Shown: one piece after another, positions 7,768 to 17,625 of the stretch
Layout of the letters: each line of letters opens with the position of its first letter
Position numbering within the stretch: the stretch's first letter is position 1
Assembly (NCBI RefSeq): GCF_003470665.1
Contig: NZ_QRJZ01000022.1
Span: 1 to 41,660 of the forward strand
DNA: 41,660 nucleotides
Source of the DNA: Collinsella sp. AM17-1
GTDB taxonomy: Bacteria > Actinomycetota > Coriobacteriia > Coriobacteriales > Coriobacteriaceae
Direction: 5' to 3'
Notes under the pieces: model-generated
Databases searched by the model: none
The model's input: the letters and a program-made list of their open reading frames with translations, nothing else
What the model was told of the DNA's origin: nothing
Program-made: the position numbers and the translations under genes

Positions 7768-9921
7768 TTACTGAACTTTGCTGGCGAACTCGAGGTACTG
7801 CATGCGCTGCAGCTTGTCGATCGTCGAGGCGTATGGGCTGTCTTCCGATTCCAAGTCGTAGCGCAGCCCGTCGGCACCGAGATAGCCGGCGACATTGATG
7901 GTGGGCACATCTGACCTTGTCGCAAGCAGGGCCTTTTGGTAATTGGTGAGCGGGGCGCCGATCTTATTAAGGGTAATGGCTGCAATCTCGTTTGCCCCGA
8001 CGGTGTCGTAGACGTTGAGCTCGGTATTGCCGGCGATCTCATAGTTAGCCCAGACGAGATATGTCGACTGATAGATACGGAAAGCGTGGCTTGCCGTATC
8101 TTCCTGAGGGTACAGCTCGTCGTTGAGAGTCGTTGCGGCGCTCGGCTGATGGTCGCCAAAAAAGACAAGAACAACCGGTCTGCCGATATTGCGGAGCTCG
8201 TTGATAAAGTAATCGAGGTCCCGGTCGGATGCGTTGATGCAGGTGAGATAGGTGTTGAGCGCGCTGTTGGCGCCTTCGCTGGCTCCCTCGACCCAATAGT
8301 TTGTCAGCTCTTCGGCGGGAACGGTGCCATAGTCGTAGCCGCCGTGATTTTGCATCGTGACGTCAAAGATGAACTGTGGCGCTTCGTCGGTTCTAAGCAG
8401 GTCGAGTATCTTGTCGTAGGTGGCGTAGTCGCATACGCCGGCATGGTAATAGGGCGCACCTTCGAAATCGCCGATTGAAAGAAAGTCTCCAAAGCCCAGC
8501 TGCTGATAGATTTTATCTCGATGGTAGTTGACGGGGTTTTGCGGGTGCATAGCGGTAGTGGTATACCCAAGCTCTTTAAGGTCCTTTGCCAGGCTGTTGA
8601 CGCCATTCATCTGATACAGCTGATAGGGGATCTTGCCTAATCCGACAAAGGCCGTTGTCGCTCCGGTCAAAAATTCGAATTCGGAGTTCGCCGTTCCGCC
8701 ACCGGCGACCGAAGCTAGCATGGTGCCGCGAACAAGTGTGTCGGGAAGCGAGTTGTAGAATGCGGGGCCGGTGTACCCGGCCGCCTGGAGCTGCTCAAAG
8801 CACGAAAGGTCGCTAAAACTCTCATTCATGACGGCAACAATCGTCGGCTTGATTTCATTGAACTGGGCAACGGCCGCCGCGCGCTGCTCGCTCGAGCCAT
8901 ATGTGCTGTCGTAGGCGGCGGCGAGCTCCTGCTCGATGCTCTGCGCCTCATCGGGCGTATAGTCTTCGGGCTTCTCAATGGGCAACTCGTTGACCATTTC
9001 GGTGAACGAAGTGATAAAACCCTGAGACGCATACGTGGTGATGGGCTGCCAACGGTCAAATCCAAAATCCAGCGCCTGCTCCAAGTCGATGTTGGAAAAG
9101 CCTGAGAGCCCCACAACGGTCACTAGCAGAAAAGCACAGAGGTTAGCGGCGATAGCGGGGAAGACATGGGTGGGCGTACGGAGCTTTCGCGGTCGGATGA
9201 GCGAAAGAAGCCCCAGGGAAATCTCCAGCAGGGCGAGAGAGGTTACGATTCCGGCGGTAAAGGTAAACTCGTATCCCTCGCTCACTTCCATTGCGGTGCC
9301 AAGGGCCAAGATATCGCTTGGCAGGATGGCTTCGCCTTTAAACGTTATGACGAAGTGCTCGGCAATGCCAAGGATGCAGCAGACGACGGGCACGAGAGCC
9401 ATGACGCCTCCATGACGCTGTCCCAGCAAATAAAGGGAGAGCAGAACCGTCGCGAGCAGCCCGACGGAAAACCCGAATGAGTTGGCGGGAATGCGATAGA
9501 ACGTTTCGTTGCAGGCAATTTCGAGTGAAACGAACGAGAGCGCTGAAACAGCGGCGATGACAAGGATGTCACGGCAAATACAGGCAACCGTTCCCGTCGC
9601 AAGGTCGGTTTGGTCGATAAGTCCCGAAACCAAGGGCTCGACAAGAAGCATGACGGCGGCAGCACCGAGCGCCGAATAAGAAAGGACCCATAGGGAGCTG
9701 CCCTCATTTACGAGCAATTGATTCGTAACCCATGCAGCTACCATGCCGAGCGGGATGAGGAGCGTCGCGCACCAAAAGACGCGGGCAATGGGTGGCTTTT
9801 CGTTGCGTTTGATTGAAAAATACACGCGCACGACGACGGCGGCCACGATAAGGACGGCGATGAATATGGGCAGATTGGCCATGTCGCTCGAAGTGATTTC
9901 AAGGGGGATATCTTCGGTCAT
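7768..9921 (-). CDS. LTA-synthase-family membrane sulfatase (phosphoglycerol transferase-like)
   Basis: A 717-residue membrane enzyme. The first ~280 residues hold about eight hydrophobic segments. A linker follows, and a sulfatase-fold domain starts near residue 365 (VAVMNESFSDL, first metal-binding glutamate). A GGGTANSEFEF motif carries the likely catalytic threonine, and FFGDHQP supplies the metal-binding Asp-His pair. LtaS-type enzymes transfer glycerol phosphate from phosphatidylglycerol to an outer-surface acceptor, so this protein probably modifies a membrane or wall polymer outside the cell. Actual LTA in this organism cannot be judged from sequence. It is longer than LtaS (~650) because of extra N-terminal helices. 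ATG 9921 is preferred over the open extension to 9996 because it has GAGGA upstream and leads straight into the polar start. It is transcribed divergently from uvrA. Confidence 0.85.
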   Translation of the reverse strand: MTEDIPLEITSSDMANLPIFIAVLIVAAVVVRVYFSIKRNEKPPIARVFWCATLLIPLGMVAAWVTNQLLVNEGSSLWVLSYSALGAAAVMLLVEPLVSGLIDQTDLATGTVACICRDILVIAAVSALSFVSLEIACNETFYRIPANSFGFSVGLLATVLLSLYLLGQRHGGVMALVPVVCCILGIAEHFVITFKGEAILPSDILALGTAMEVSEGYEFTFTAGIVTSLALLEISLGLLSLIRPRKLRTPTHVFPAIAANLCAFLLVTVVGLSGFSNIDLEQALDFGFDRWQPITTYASQGFITSFTEMVNELPIEKPEDYTPDEAQSIEQELAAAYDSTYGSSEQRAAAVAQFNEIKPTIVAVMNESFSDLSCFEQLQAAGYTGPAFYNSLPDTLVRGTMLASVAGGGTANSEFEFLTGATTAFVGLGKIPYQLYQMNGVNSLAKDLKELGYTTTAMHPQNPVNYHRDKIYQQLGFGDFLSIGDFEGAPYYHAGVCDYATYDKILDLLRTDEAPQFIFDVTMQNHGGYDYGTVPAEELTNYWVEGASEGANSALNTYLTCINASDRDLDYFINELRNIGRPVVLVFFGDHQPSAATTLNDELYPQEDTASHAFRIYQSTYLVWANYEIAGNTELNVYDTVGANEIAAITLNKIGAPLTNYQKALLATRSDVPTINVAGYLGADGLRYDLESEDSPYASTIDKLQRMQYLEFASKVQ

Positions 9922-10039
9922 GGACGTTCCTCTGGTACAGCAAATTAAGTTCAGTATTAGATTACTGTAACCTTTCCACGGCATTTCGAGAAACAAAGCG
10001 CCCGATACGCAAAGCTAAAGGTCTGCGAATCTTGTATTA

Positions 10040-10053
10040 CGAACATCTGTGCG
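10040..10053. promoter_or_regulatory. Candidate LexA (SOS) box upstream of uvrA
   Basis: CGAAC-ATCT-GTGCG matches the Gram-positive/actinobacterial LexA pattern CGAAC-N4-GTTCG at all but one position of the arms. It lies 62 bases before the uvrA start, where an operator would be expected. uvrA is a known LexA target in many bacteria. A single near-match found by eye is weak evidence, and no matching box was seen ahead of uvrB or uvrC. Confidence 0.4.
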
Positions 10054-10114
10054 CGTCGAGTGCGCTAAACTCATCGGCAGTATGATTCGATGCAATAGGA
10101 GGCAAGGAGCTTCC

Positions 10115-12994
10115 ATGTCTGATTCTTCTATCGTTATTCGCGGCGCTCGTGAGCACAACCTCCGTGATATCGATGTTTCCATTCCGCGTGACCAACTCGT
10201 GGTCATTACCGGTCTTTCTGGCTCGGGCAAGAGTTCGCTGGCATTTGACACTATCTATGCCGAGGGCCAGCGTCGATACGTCGAGAGCCTTTCGAGTTAT
10301 GCGCGCCAGTTCTTGGGCCAGATGGACAAACCCGACTTGGATTCAATCGACGGCCTTTCGCCGGCGGTGTCGATCGACCAAAAGACGACGTCTAAAAACC
10401 CTCGCTCGACGGTTGGCACCGTAACCGAGATTTATGACTATCTGCGCCTGCTGTTCGCCCGTGTGGGCACCCCGCACTGTCCCGAATGCGGCCGTGTCAT
10501 TGAGCGTCAGACGACCGATCAGGTTGCCGACAAGGTCTTGGCGGCGGGGGAGGGCCGCCGCGCGTTTGTGCTGGCACCGGTGGTACGCGGGCGAAAAGGC
10601 GAGTACACCAAACTGTTTGAGGACCTTCGCGCCGAGGGCTTTAGCCGCGTGCGTGTCGACGGCGAGGTTCGCTCGCTCGACGATCCGATCGATCTGGACA
10701 AGAAGTTCAAGCACGATATCGAGGTCGTGGTCGATCGCATCGTGATCCGTGAGAACTCTCTGGGCCGTATCGCCGAGTCCGTTGAACAGGCGACTGCGCT
10801 GGCGCACGGCAATGTGAACGTATACTTGCTGCCCGACCGCGACGCTCCCGAGGGGACCGAAGGCGAGTTGCTGGAGTATTCGCTGGCGTTAGCGTGCCCG
10901 GAGCATGGACACTCCATCGATGACCTGCAGCCGCGTGATTTCTCGTTCAACGCGCCCTATGGCGCGTGCCCCGAGTGCGATGGCCTGGGCTTTAAGAAGA
11001 CGGTCGACGCCGAGGCCCTAATCGAAGACCCCTCGAAGTCGATCGCCGACGGGGTCTTTGGCAGCCTGTTTGGCAACTCTAACTACTATCCGCAGATTTT
11101 CGCTGCGGTCTGCAAACACTTTAAGGTGAGCGTCGATACGCCGTGGGAGGATCTGCCTCCGCGGGTGCGTCGCGCGTTTTTAGACGGCATGGGCGACCAG
11201 AAGATTTCGGTCGACTATCAAAAGCTCGATGGGCGCCGCAGCCAGTGGGACACTAAGTTTTCGGGCGTGCGCAATATCCTGTACGAGCGCTATACCGAGA
11301 CGACGAATGAGAACACCAAGGCGCGCTTGGAGAAGTACATCCGCGAGGAGCCGTGCTCGAGTTGCCATGGTGCTCGTCTGCGCCCCGAGATGCTCGCCGT
11401 TACCGTAGGCGGTAAGTCCATTTACGAGGTCTGCTGCCTATCGTGCCGCGAGTCGCTCGAGTTTTTTGAGGGCCTGGAGCTTACCGAGCGCCAACAATTT
11501 ATCGGCGGGCGCATCGTTAAGGAAATCCTGGAGCGCCTGCGCTTTCTGGTCGATGTCGGACTCGACTATCTGACCCTCGACCGTGCCTCGGCGACGCTTT
11601 CCGGAGGCGAGGCCCAGCGCATTCGCCTGGCAACGCAGATCGGCGCCGGCCTCATGGGTGTGCTGTACATTTTGGACGAGCCGTCGATCGGCCTCCATCA
11701 GCGCGATAACGAGCGCCTGATCAAGACGCTTGAGCGCCTACGCGATATCGGCAATACCGTCATCGTCGTCGAGCATGATGAGGATACGATTCGTGCTGCC
11801 GACTATGTGATCGACATGGGCCCCGGTGCGGGCGTGAACGGCGGACACGTGGTCGCCGCGGGAACGCCTGCCGATATCATGGCGTGCCCCGATTCGATGA
11901 CGGGTGCCTACCTGACCGGCAAGCGAATGATTCGGGTTCCCGATGAACGCCGCAAGCCCGGTCGCGGCTGCCTTAAGATCACGGGCGCCCGCGCCAACAA
12001 CCTCAAAAACGTTACCGCCAAGATCGAGTTTGGTACGCTTACGGTTGTTACCGGCGTGTCGGGATCGGGCAAGAGCTCCCTGGTTACCGACACCATTGCG
12101 CCTGCGCTTACGAATGCCATTCACCGTTCGACGCGTCCTGTGGGCCCGTACAAAAAGCTCGAGGGTATCGAGTGTATCGATAAGGTTATCGATATCGACC
12201 AGTCGCCGATTGGTCGCACGCCGCGTTCCAACCCTGCTACGTACATTGGCCTGTGGGATGATCTTCGCGCGCTGTTTGCGAGTACGCCGGAGTCGAAGGC
12301 GCGTGGCTACTCGCCGGGACGTTTCTCCTTTAACGTGAGCGGCGGTCGCTGCGAAGCATGCAAGGGCGACGGACAAATTAAGATCGAGATGCACTTCCTT
12401 CCCGATATCTATGTCCCCTGTGAGGTCTGCGGCGGCAAACGCTATAACCGCGAGACGCTTGAGGTCGCCTACCGTGGTAAGACCATCTCGGACGTGCTCG
12501 ACATGAGCGTCACCGAGGCACTGGCCTTCTTTGGGAATATCCCGCAGATTAAGCGCAAGCTCCAGACGCTGTACGATGTAGGCTTGGGCTACGTGAGCCT
12601 GGGCCAGCCCGCCACGACGCTCTCGGGCGGCGAGGCGCAGCGTGTGAAGCTCGCCAAGGAGCTTCATCGACGCCAGACGGGCAAGACGTTCTATATTTTG
12701 GATGAGCCGACGACCGGCCTTCATTTTGAGGACGTCCGCCAGCTGCTTGATGTGCTGCAGCGCTTGGTCGATGCGGGCAACACGGTGCTGGTGATTGAAC
12801 ACAACCTTGATGTCATCAAGGTTGCCGACCGCCTGATCGATATGGGCCCCGAGGGCGGTAACGGCGGCGGAACCGTCGTGGTCTCGGGCACACCGGAGCA
12901 GGTTGCGGACTGTCCGCAAAGTTATACGGGCAAGTTTTTGGCGCCGTTGCTCAGGCGTGACCGGGAGCGTCAGGCTCAACTTGATGCTCAATAA
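10115..12994 (+). CDS. uvrA: Excinuclease ABC subunit UvrA
   Basis: UvrA is the dimeric damage-recognition ATPase of nucleotide excision repair. The 959-residue length is typical. It has two ABC modules: Walker A GLSGSGKS at 33-40 and a second GVSGSGKSS about residue 645, each with an LSGGEAQR signature and a DEPS/DEPT Walker B. Each module has its zinc-finger CxxC pairs (CPECGR and CPECDG in the first half; CEACKG paired with CEVCGG in the second), which shape DNA contact. ATG 10115 is chosen because of a strong GGAGGCAAGGAG upstream and the [16 protein letters not shown] start that is standard for UvrA. The frame stays open to 10049 without support. It is single-gene length and separated from the next gene by a hairpin. 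Confidence 0.98.
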   Translation: MSDSSIVIRGAREHNLRDIDVSIPRDQLVVITGLSGSGKSSLAFDTIYAEGQRRYVESLSSYARQFLGQMDKPDLDSIDGLSPAVSIDQKTTSKNPRSTVGTVTEIYDYLRLLFARVGTPHCPECGRVIERQTTDQVADKVLAAGEGRRAFVLAPVVRGRKGEYTKLFEDLRAEGFSRVRVDGEVRSLDDPIDLDKKFKHDIEVVVDRIVIRENSLGRIAESVEQATALAHGNVNVYLLPDRDAPEGTEGELLEYSLALACPEHGHSIDDLQPRDFSFNAPYGACPECDGLGFKKTVDAEALIEDPSKSIADGVFGSLFGNSNYYPQIFAAVCKHFKVSVDTPWEDLPPRVRRAFLDGMGDQKISVDYQKLDGRRSQWDTKFSGVRNILYERYTETTNENTKARLEKYIREEPCSSCHGARLRPEMLAVTVGGKSIYEVCCLSCRESLEFFEGLELTERQQFIGGRIVKEILERLRFLVDVGLDYLTLDRASATLSGGEAQRIRLATQIGAGLMGVLYILDEPSIGLHQRDNERLIKTLERLRDIGNTVIVVEHDEDTIRAADYVIDMGPGAGVNGGHVVAAGTPADIMACPDSMTGAYLTGKRMIRVPDERRKPGRGCLKITGARANNLKNVTAKIEFGTLTVVTGVSGSGKSSLVTDTIAPALTNAIHRSTRPVGPYKKLEGIECIDKVIDIDQSPIGRTPRSNPATYIGLWDDLRALFASTPESKARGYSPGRFSFNVSGGRCEACKGDGQIKIEMHFLPDIYVPCEVCGGKRYNRETLEVAYRGKTISDVLDMSVTEALAFFGNIPQIKRKLQTLYDVGLGYVSLGQPATTLSGGEAQRVKLAKELHRRQTGKTFYILDEPTTGLHFEDVRQLLDVLQRLVDAGNTVLVIEHNLDVIKVADRLIDMGPEGGNGGGTVVVSGTPEQVADCPQSYTGKFLAPLLRRDRERQAQLDAQ

Positions 12995-13014
12995 ATAGGC
13001 GATTCAGTTTATGG

Positions 13015-13050
13015 GCGCCATCGACTCCTTGTGATTCGATGGCGCTTGCT
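13015..13050 (+). terminator. Probable terminator after uvrA
   Basis: A perfect 10-bp stem (13015-13024 with 13036-13045, GCGCCATCGA arm) has an 11-base loop and sits 20 bases after the uvrA stop. The following TTGCTGT is only weakly T-rich, so termination may be partial. Confidence 0.6.
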
Positions 13051-13126
13051 GTGTCGAAGTGACGTATGCAGCCGAATTGGACATATACTTAATCCTTGCG
13101 TCCGAATGCGAGGGAAAGGATATGCC

Positions 13127-13627
13127 ATGGCAAAGGCTGTAAAGACGCCAAAAACCAATGCGATGCGCGAGCTGGAAAGCGCCGGCATTTCCTATGTTCT
13201 ACATACGTACGAAGACGATGGTGATGAGTCGGCGGGCCTGGGGGTCGCGATTTCGGAGCAGCTTGGCGAGGAGCCCGGACAAGGATTTAAGACCTTGGTC
13301 TGCGTGACGCCGTCCAACGACCATGTCGTGTGCTGCATCCCTGTTGCCGACGAGCTCGATCTAAAGTCCGCCGCGCGTGCCGCGGGGGAGAAGTCCTTGG
13401 CCATGATGCATGTGAAGGATTTGCTTGCGGCGACTGGCTACGTTCGCGGCGGCTGCAGTCCGGTCGGTATGAAAAAACGCTACCGGACGCTCATTGATGA
13501 GACATGTGTCCTTTGGGATACCATTTTTATTTCGGGAGGCAAGCGTGGTTATCAGCTCGAGCTTGCACCCGATGATTTAATTGCATTTTGCGGGGCGACG
13601 GTCGCCCCGATTACGAGAGAGGACTGA
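13127..13627 (+). CDS. ybaK: Cys-tRNA(Pro)/Cys-tRNA deacylase, YbaK/EbsC family
   Basis: A 166-residue single-domain protein of the YbaK editing family, which hydrolyses Cys mischarged on tRNA(Pro) in trans to prolyl-tRNA synthetase. Family features seen are the N-terminal TNAMRELESAGI helix, the FKTLVC strand, a conserved lysine in DLKSAARAAGEKS, GYVRGGCSPVGMKK (the substrate-pocket loop), and FISGGKRGYQLELAP near the end. ATG 13127 follows GGGAAAGGA (13112-13120). An overlapping out-of-frame ATG at 13122 gives nothing. It ends four bases before the murJ start, so the two are probably co-transcribed. The open frame upstream to 13031 lies across the uvrA terminator and is disregarded. Confidence 0.93.
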   Translation: MAKAVKTPKTNAMRELESAGISYVLHTYEDDGDESAGLGVAISEQLGEEPGQGFKTLVCVTPSNDHVVCCIPVADELDLKSAARAAGEKSLAMMHVKDLLAATGYVRGGCSPVGMKKRYRTLIDETCVLWDTIFISGGKRGYQLELAPDDLIAFCGATVAPITRED

Positions 13628-13630
13628 GCG

Positions 13631-15313
13631 ATGCCGCAGGAAGAATTGAAGTGCGGAGCTCATTTTGCAAAAGAATCTGCGCCTCAGACACCCTCATCCG
13701 AAGCTTCTTCGTCGCGAGATGGCACTGATGATATGGGCTCGTCGGACTACTCCACGGTTGGTCGTTCCGCCGGGCTTATGACCATCCTGACCATCGTGTC
13801 TCGCGTCACCGGCTTTATCCGCACATGGGCAATGGCGGCCGCTATCGGCATGTCGCTGCTCTCGTCCTCCTATCAGGTCGCCAACAACCTGCCCAATATG
13901 CTCTACGAACTCGTGATGGGCGGCATGCTCGTGACGGCGTTTTTGCCCGTGTACATGGGCGTGAGGCGTGAGCAGGGTCGCGAGGCCTCGAACGAGTACG
14001 TGGGCAACCTGCTCGGTATTCTGCTATTGGTGCTGGGTGGCATTTCGTTGCTGGGGACCGTGTTCGCCCCGGGCTTTATCTGGACGCAATCGTTCCTTTC
14101 GGGTGACGGCGGCAGCATGGATACCGCTGCGTTCATGTTCCGTTTCTTTGCCATCCAGATTCTGTTTTATGGTTTGGGCTCGGTGTTTTCGGGCGTCCTC
14201 AACGCACACCGCGACTACTTCTGGTCGACGTTTGCCCCGGTCCTCAACAATGTGATCGTCATTGCGAGCTTTATGGGCTTTGCGCCCGTGTCCGCACAGT
14301 TTGGCGAACGTGCCGGCATCATCTTGATTGCGGCCGGTACGACCCTCGGTGTCTTTGTTCAGATGGCATGTCAGATCCCCGCGCTTGGCAAGCACGGCGT
14401 GCATCCCCATATCCATATCGACTTTAAGGACCCCGCACTGCGCCAGACGATTGCGCTCGGTATCCCGACGCTGCTCGCCACGGTGTGCATGTTTGTCTCG
14501 ACTTCTATCACCAACGCTGCTGCGCTGGTGGTCCAGCCCGAGACTGGTCCTTCCGTCATCGCCTATGCGCGCCTGTGGTACACGCTGCCCTACGCGCTGA
14601 TTGCCGCCTCGCTTTCGACGGCGCTCTATACCGAGCTCTCTCACGACGCACAGGAGAAGGATTACGACAGCGTCCGCACGGGCATTTCGCGCGGTGTCGC
14701 CCAGATGCTCTTCTTCCTGATTCCGTTTGCACTGTATCTGATCGTCTTCGCCCGTCCGCTCAACATGATCTACTGCGCCGGCAAGTTCGATGAATCCGGC
14801 GTGGCGCTGGTGTCGGAGTTCCTTATCTATCTGGCACTTTCCTTGCCGCTCTACGGCGTGGTCGTGCTGATGCAGAAGAGCTTCTCGGCCCTGCTCGATA
14901 TGAAACCTTATAGCCGCTATTGCCTGTACTCCGCTATCGGTCAGGCCGGTTCGGTGCTGCTGTTTGGCGTGGTGCTGGGCTACGGTATGCCGGCAATTGC
15001 GCTTTCGTACGTCGTTGACTACGTTGTCTTGGTCGGATGCTCACTGTGGTGGCTGCGCCGTCGCCTGCATGGCCTTCAGGTCAAGTCTATCCTGCACGGC
15101 GGTTTCTTCGGCCTATTGTTCGGTGTCTTGGGTGCTGCCGCAGGCGCCGGCGTCATGTGGGCGCTTGAGCACTTTGTCGGGGCACTTGGCGGCTCGATTC
15201 TGATTACTCTTGGCTACGTTTGCGTTGCGGGTGTCGTCTCGCTTGCTGTTACCTTTGGCCTTGCCGTCGTCCTTAAGATGCCCGAGGTCTCGGCGCTGCT
15301 TCGTCGCAAGTAG
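13631..15313 (+). CDS. murJ: Lipid II flippase MurJ (MviN family)
   Basis: A 560-residue polytopic membrane protein of the MOP superfamily that flips lipid II across the membrane for peptidoglycan synthesis. After a polar ~48-residue N-terminal extension, the first helix region has the family hallmark SRVTGFIRTWAMAAAIG, followed by YQVANNLPNMLYELVMGGML with the conserved N-x-P-N and GG features. About 13-14 hydrophobic segments follow in the MviN pattern. A GAGAGGA Shine-Dalgarno overlaps the end of ybaK. The acidic/serine-rich N-terminal extension (residues 1-45) is not part of the core fold; a later start at Met 35 is possible but has no better ribosome site. The stop is immediately followed by the GTG of uvrC. 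Confidence 0.93.
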   Translation: MPQEELKCGAHFAKESAPQTPSSEASSSRDGTDDMGSSDYSTVGRSAGLMTILTIVSRVTGFIRTWAMAAAIGMSLLSSSYQVANNLPNMLYELVMGGMLVTAFLPVYMGVRREQGREASNEYVGNLLGILLLVLGGISLLGTVFAPGFIWTQSFLSGDGGSMDTAAFMFRFFAIQILFYGLGSVFSGVLNAHRDYFWSTFAPVLNNVIVIASFMGFAPVSAQFGERAGIILIAAGTTLGVFVQMACQIPALGKHGVHPHIHIDFKDPALRQTIALGIPTLLATVCMFVSTSITNAAALVVQPETGPSVIAYARLWYTLPYALIAASLSTALYTELSHDAQEKDYDSVRTGISRGVAQMLFFLIPFALYLIVFARPLNMIYCAGKFDESGVALVSEFLIYLALSLPLYGVVVLMQKSFSALLDMKPYSRYCLYSAIGQAGSVLLFGVVLGYGMPAIALSYVVDYVVLVGCSLWWLRRRLHGLQVKSILHGGFFGLLFGVLGAAAGAGVMWALEHFVGALGGSILITLGYVCVAGVVSLAVTFGLAVVLKMPEVSALLRRK

Positions 15314-17260
15314 GTGCGCGTGGCCGGTCACGACAACATTCCAACGCTTGCCGAGCAGGTTTCGCGCGTTCCTACACAACCCGGTTGCTACCTTTGGAAG
15401 GATTCCAAGGGCGATGTCATCTACGTGGGCAAGGCGAAAAACCTACGCGCCCGCATGCGTCAATACGTGACACTGCAGGATGAGCGTCAAAAGATCCCGC
15501 TGATGATGCAGCTGGTGGCGAGCTTTGACTATATCGTGGTGGAGACCGAGCATGAGGCGTTGGTGCTCGAGCGCAATTTGATTGGTCAGTACCATCCGTA
15601 CTTTAACGTCGACCTCAAGGATGACAAGAGCTACCCCTTTATCGCCATTACAAAGGGCGACCTGTATCCCGCTATCAAATATACGCGTGAGCGTCATAAG
15701 CCGGGAACGCGCTATTTTGGACCCTATACCGATAGCCGTGCGGCACGTGAGACGATAGATACGCTGCGCAAAGTTATCCCCATCTGCTTCGCATCCTGTG
15801 CGGAGTGGCGTCGTTGTCGTCGTATCGTCGAGTCCCACAAGGGCGAGGAAGACATCGTCAATATGATTTGCGCGCAAAACGGGCGTCCCTGCTTTGACTA
15901 CCATGTCGGGCGCGGCCCGGGTGCGTGTGTCGGCGCGATTTCCCCGGCAGACTATGCCAAGAACGTCAAGCGTGTCGAGCGCTTTTTGTCGGGCCATCGC
16001 AAGGATGTCGTCGATGAGCTGACCTCCGAGATGACGGATGCCGCCGAGGCGCTCGACTTTGAGCGCGCGGCACGCGTCAAACGTCGTTTGGAGGTCATCA
16101 GGGGTCTGGACGATCGTCAGCAAGTCGTTTTTCCCTCCAGTGTCGATATCGATGTCATCGGGTTCTATCGCGAGGAGACCATCTCCGCCGCTTGCGTCTT
16201 CGTCGTTCGCGAGGGCCGAACAGTTCGCACCTGCGAGTTCATTCTCGACAAGGGCCTTGATGTTGACGAGGAAGAGCTCCAGTCGGGCTTTCTTAAGCGC
16301 TATTACGACGAGACGGCTGATATTCCAGCTGAGGTCAACCTTTCCGTCGAGCTTGAGGATGCGGAGGCGCTGGGGGAGTGGCTTGCGGGCAAGCGCGAGC
16401 GTTCCTGCCATCTCCATAGGCCGCAGCGTGGCGAAAAGCACCGTCTGCTCGATATGGCATCCAAAAATGCGCGCCATGCCCTCATGCGCTACATGATGCG
16501 AACGGGGTACGCTGACGACCGCACCAATCAAGCGCTCCTGGAGCTCGAAAGTGCGTTGGCGCTGCCATCGCCGCCGTTGCGTATCGAGTGCTTCGATATC
16601 TCTACACTGCATGGCACCTTTACGGTCGCCTCGATGGTGGTGTTTACCAACGGGCGCGCCGACAAGAGCCAGTACCGTCGTTTTAAAATTCAGGCCGAAT
16701 TGGACGAGGCAAACGACTTCGTGTCGATGTCCGAGGTTTTGGGACGACGCTATGCTCCCGAGCGCATGGCCGACGAGCGCTTTGGCTCGCGCCCCGATTT
16801 GCTCGTTGTCGATGGCGGTAAGCCGCAATTGACCGCTGCGATCAAGCAACTTGAGGCTCTTGGGCTCGATATACCAGTTTGTGGCTTGGCAAAGGCCGAC
16901 GAGGAAGTTTTTGTGCCTTGGGACGAGACTCCCGTCGTGCTGCCGACCGGGTCTGCTTCGCTCTATCTAATTAAACAGGTACGCGATGAGTCCCACCGAT
17001 TTGCCATCACGTTCCACCGCGAGTTGCGCGATAAAGCCATGACGGTTTCGGTACTCGATGACGTTCCAGGCGTGGGACCCACCAGAAAACGCGCCATTAT
17101 GCGCCATTTTGGCTCGATGAAGCGTTTGCGTGCGGCAAGCGAGCAGGAGATTGCAGAAGTTCGAGGCGTTCCGGCCGATGTCGCCAAAGCGGTCCACGAG
17201 GCACTTGTTGCATGGAATGCCGAGCGCGCCCAGACATCGGCCAACCGTTCCGAAAACTAA
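15314..17260 (+). CDS. uvrC: Excinuclease ABC subunit UvrC
   Basis: UvrC makes both incisions in nucleotide excision repair. The 648-residue protein shows all modules in order: N-terminal GIY-YIG nuclease (GCYLWKDSKG and IYVGKAKNLRARMRQY, residues ~20-50) for the 3' cut; a cysteine-containing region near residue 155-200; a UVR domain (ALDFERAARVKRRLEVI, about 245-260) that binds UvrB; an RNase H-like nuclease domain with IECFDIS and VVDGGKPQL for the 5' cut; and C-terminal helix-hairpin-helix repeats (VPGVGPTRKRAIMRHFG). It starts at GTG 15314, zero bases after the murJ stop. No clear Shine-Dalgarno is visible, so it probably depends on coupling to murJ; a second GTG at 15320 is an alternative. 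Confidence 0.96.
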   Translation: MRVAGHDNIPTLAEQVSRVPTQPGCYLWKDSKGDVIYVGKAKNLRARMRQYVTLQDERQKIPLMMQLVASFDYIVVETEHEALVLERNLIGQYHPYFNVDLKDDKSYPFIAITKGDLYPAIKYTRERHKPGTRYFGPYTDSRAARETIDTLRKVIPICFASCAEWRRCRRIVESHKGEEDIVNMICAQNGRPCFDYHVGRGPGACVGAISPADYAKNVKRVERFLSGHRKDVVDELTSEMTDAAEALDFERAARVKRRLEVIRGLDDRQQVVFPSSVDIDVIGFYREETISAACVFVVREGRTVRTCEFILDKGLDVDEEELQSGFLKRYYDETADIPAEVNLSVELEDAEALGEWLAGKRERSCHLHRPQRGEKHRLLDMASKNARHALMRYMMRTGYADDRTNQALLELESALALPSPPLRIECFDISTLHGTFTVASMVVFTNGRADKSQYRRFKIQAELDEANDFVSMSEVLGRRYAPERMADERFGSRPDLLVVDGGKPQLTAAIKQLEALGLDIPVCGLAKADEEVFVPWDETPVVLPTGSASLYLIKQVRDESHRFAITFHRELRDKAMTVSVLDDVPGVGPTRKRAIMRHFGSMKRLRAASEQEIAEVRGVPADVAKAVHEALVAWNAERAQTSANRSEN

Positions 17261-17285
17261 ATGCGCTTCTAAACAACTGATATAC

Positions 17286-17314
17286 ATGATTGGCCGATTT
17301 TCAATCATTTATTT
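17286..17314 (+). terminator. Likely terminator after uvrC
   Basis: A 7-bp ATGATTG/CAATCAT stem (17286-17292 with 17302-17308) has a 9-base loop and is followed by TTATTT. It is A+T-rich and modest in strength, but correctly placed 26 bases after the uvrC stop. Confidence 0.5.
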
Positions 17315-17625
17315 CGCGGCGATTACCAACCGATTTCGGGTTCTATTAACGCTAAAACGTTTGACTAGCCATGGTGAACAACCTTGCTATCCTGCGGGTT
17401 GACGAAGACTGATATCTCACCTCGTCGATACATACTGTCTGGCGAATCGTTTGTCAATGAATTCGGTGAACGGTAGTAAATACCGTTCAAGCGTATGTAT
17501 GTATCGGTCGCCGAGCGCGGCACCTCAGTTGGGTTCGTCGGTAGGTAAGGTATATATCGTCCGCAAGTTGCGCGGGGGCAAGTCTAGGTGCTCCCGAGTA
17601 AGATTCTCTATTGATAGGAGAAGAC
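17315..17625 (+). promoter_or_regulatory. Upstream regulatory region of the sialic-acid island
   Basis: This 311-bp stretch has no credible gene. It holds a TTGACT hexamer (17361-17366) whose first bases overlap an AAACGTTT palindrome (17355-17362), with TGCTAT 18 bases downstream (17385-17390). Further on, TTGTCA (17451-17456) lies 17 bases before TAGTAA (17474-17479), and that second box lies inside a perfect dyad (17467-17489). TTGGGT (17529-17534) and TATATA (17551-17556) form a third weak pair. The unusually long leader and several candidate promoters suggest regulated expression. Which promoter is used cannot be decided from sequence. Confidence 0.55.
17467..17489. promoter_or_regulatory. 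Perfect 9-5-9 dyad, candidate operator
   Basis: TGAACGGTA, five bases (GTAAA), then TACCGTTCA: a perfect 23-bp inverted repeat ending 136 bases before the binding-protein start and overlapping a possible -10 box. This size and symmetry fit a dimeric repressor of a sugar operon (GntR, RpiR or LacI type). No regulator gene is adjacent, so the protein is unknown. Confidence 0.6.

Noticed and set aside
17494..17505. Short GTAT tandem run as a phase-variable repeat
   Set aside because: Only about three units and imperfect context; too short for slipped-strand switching.
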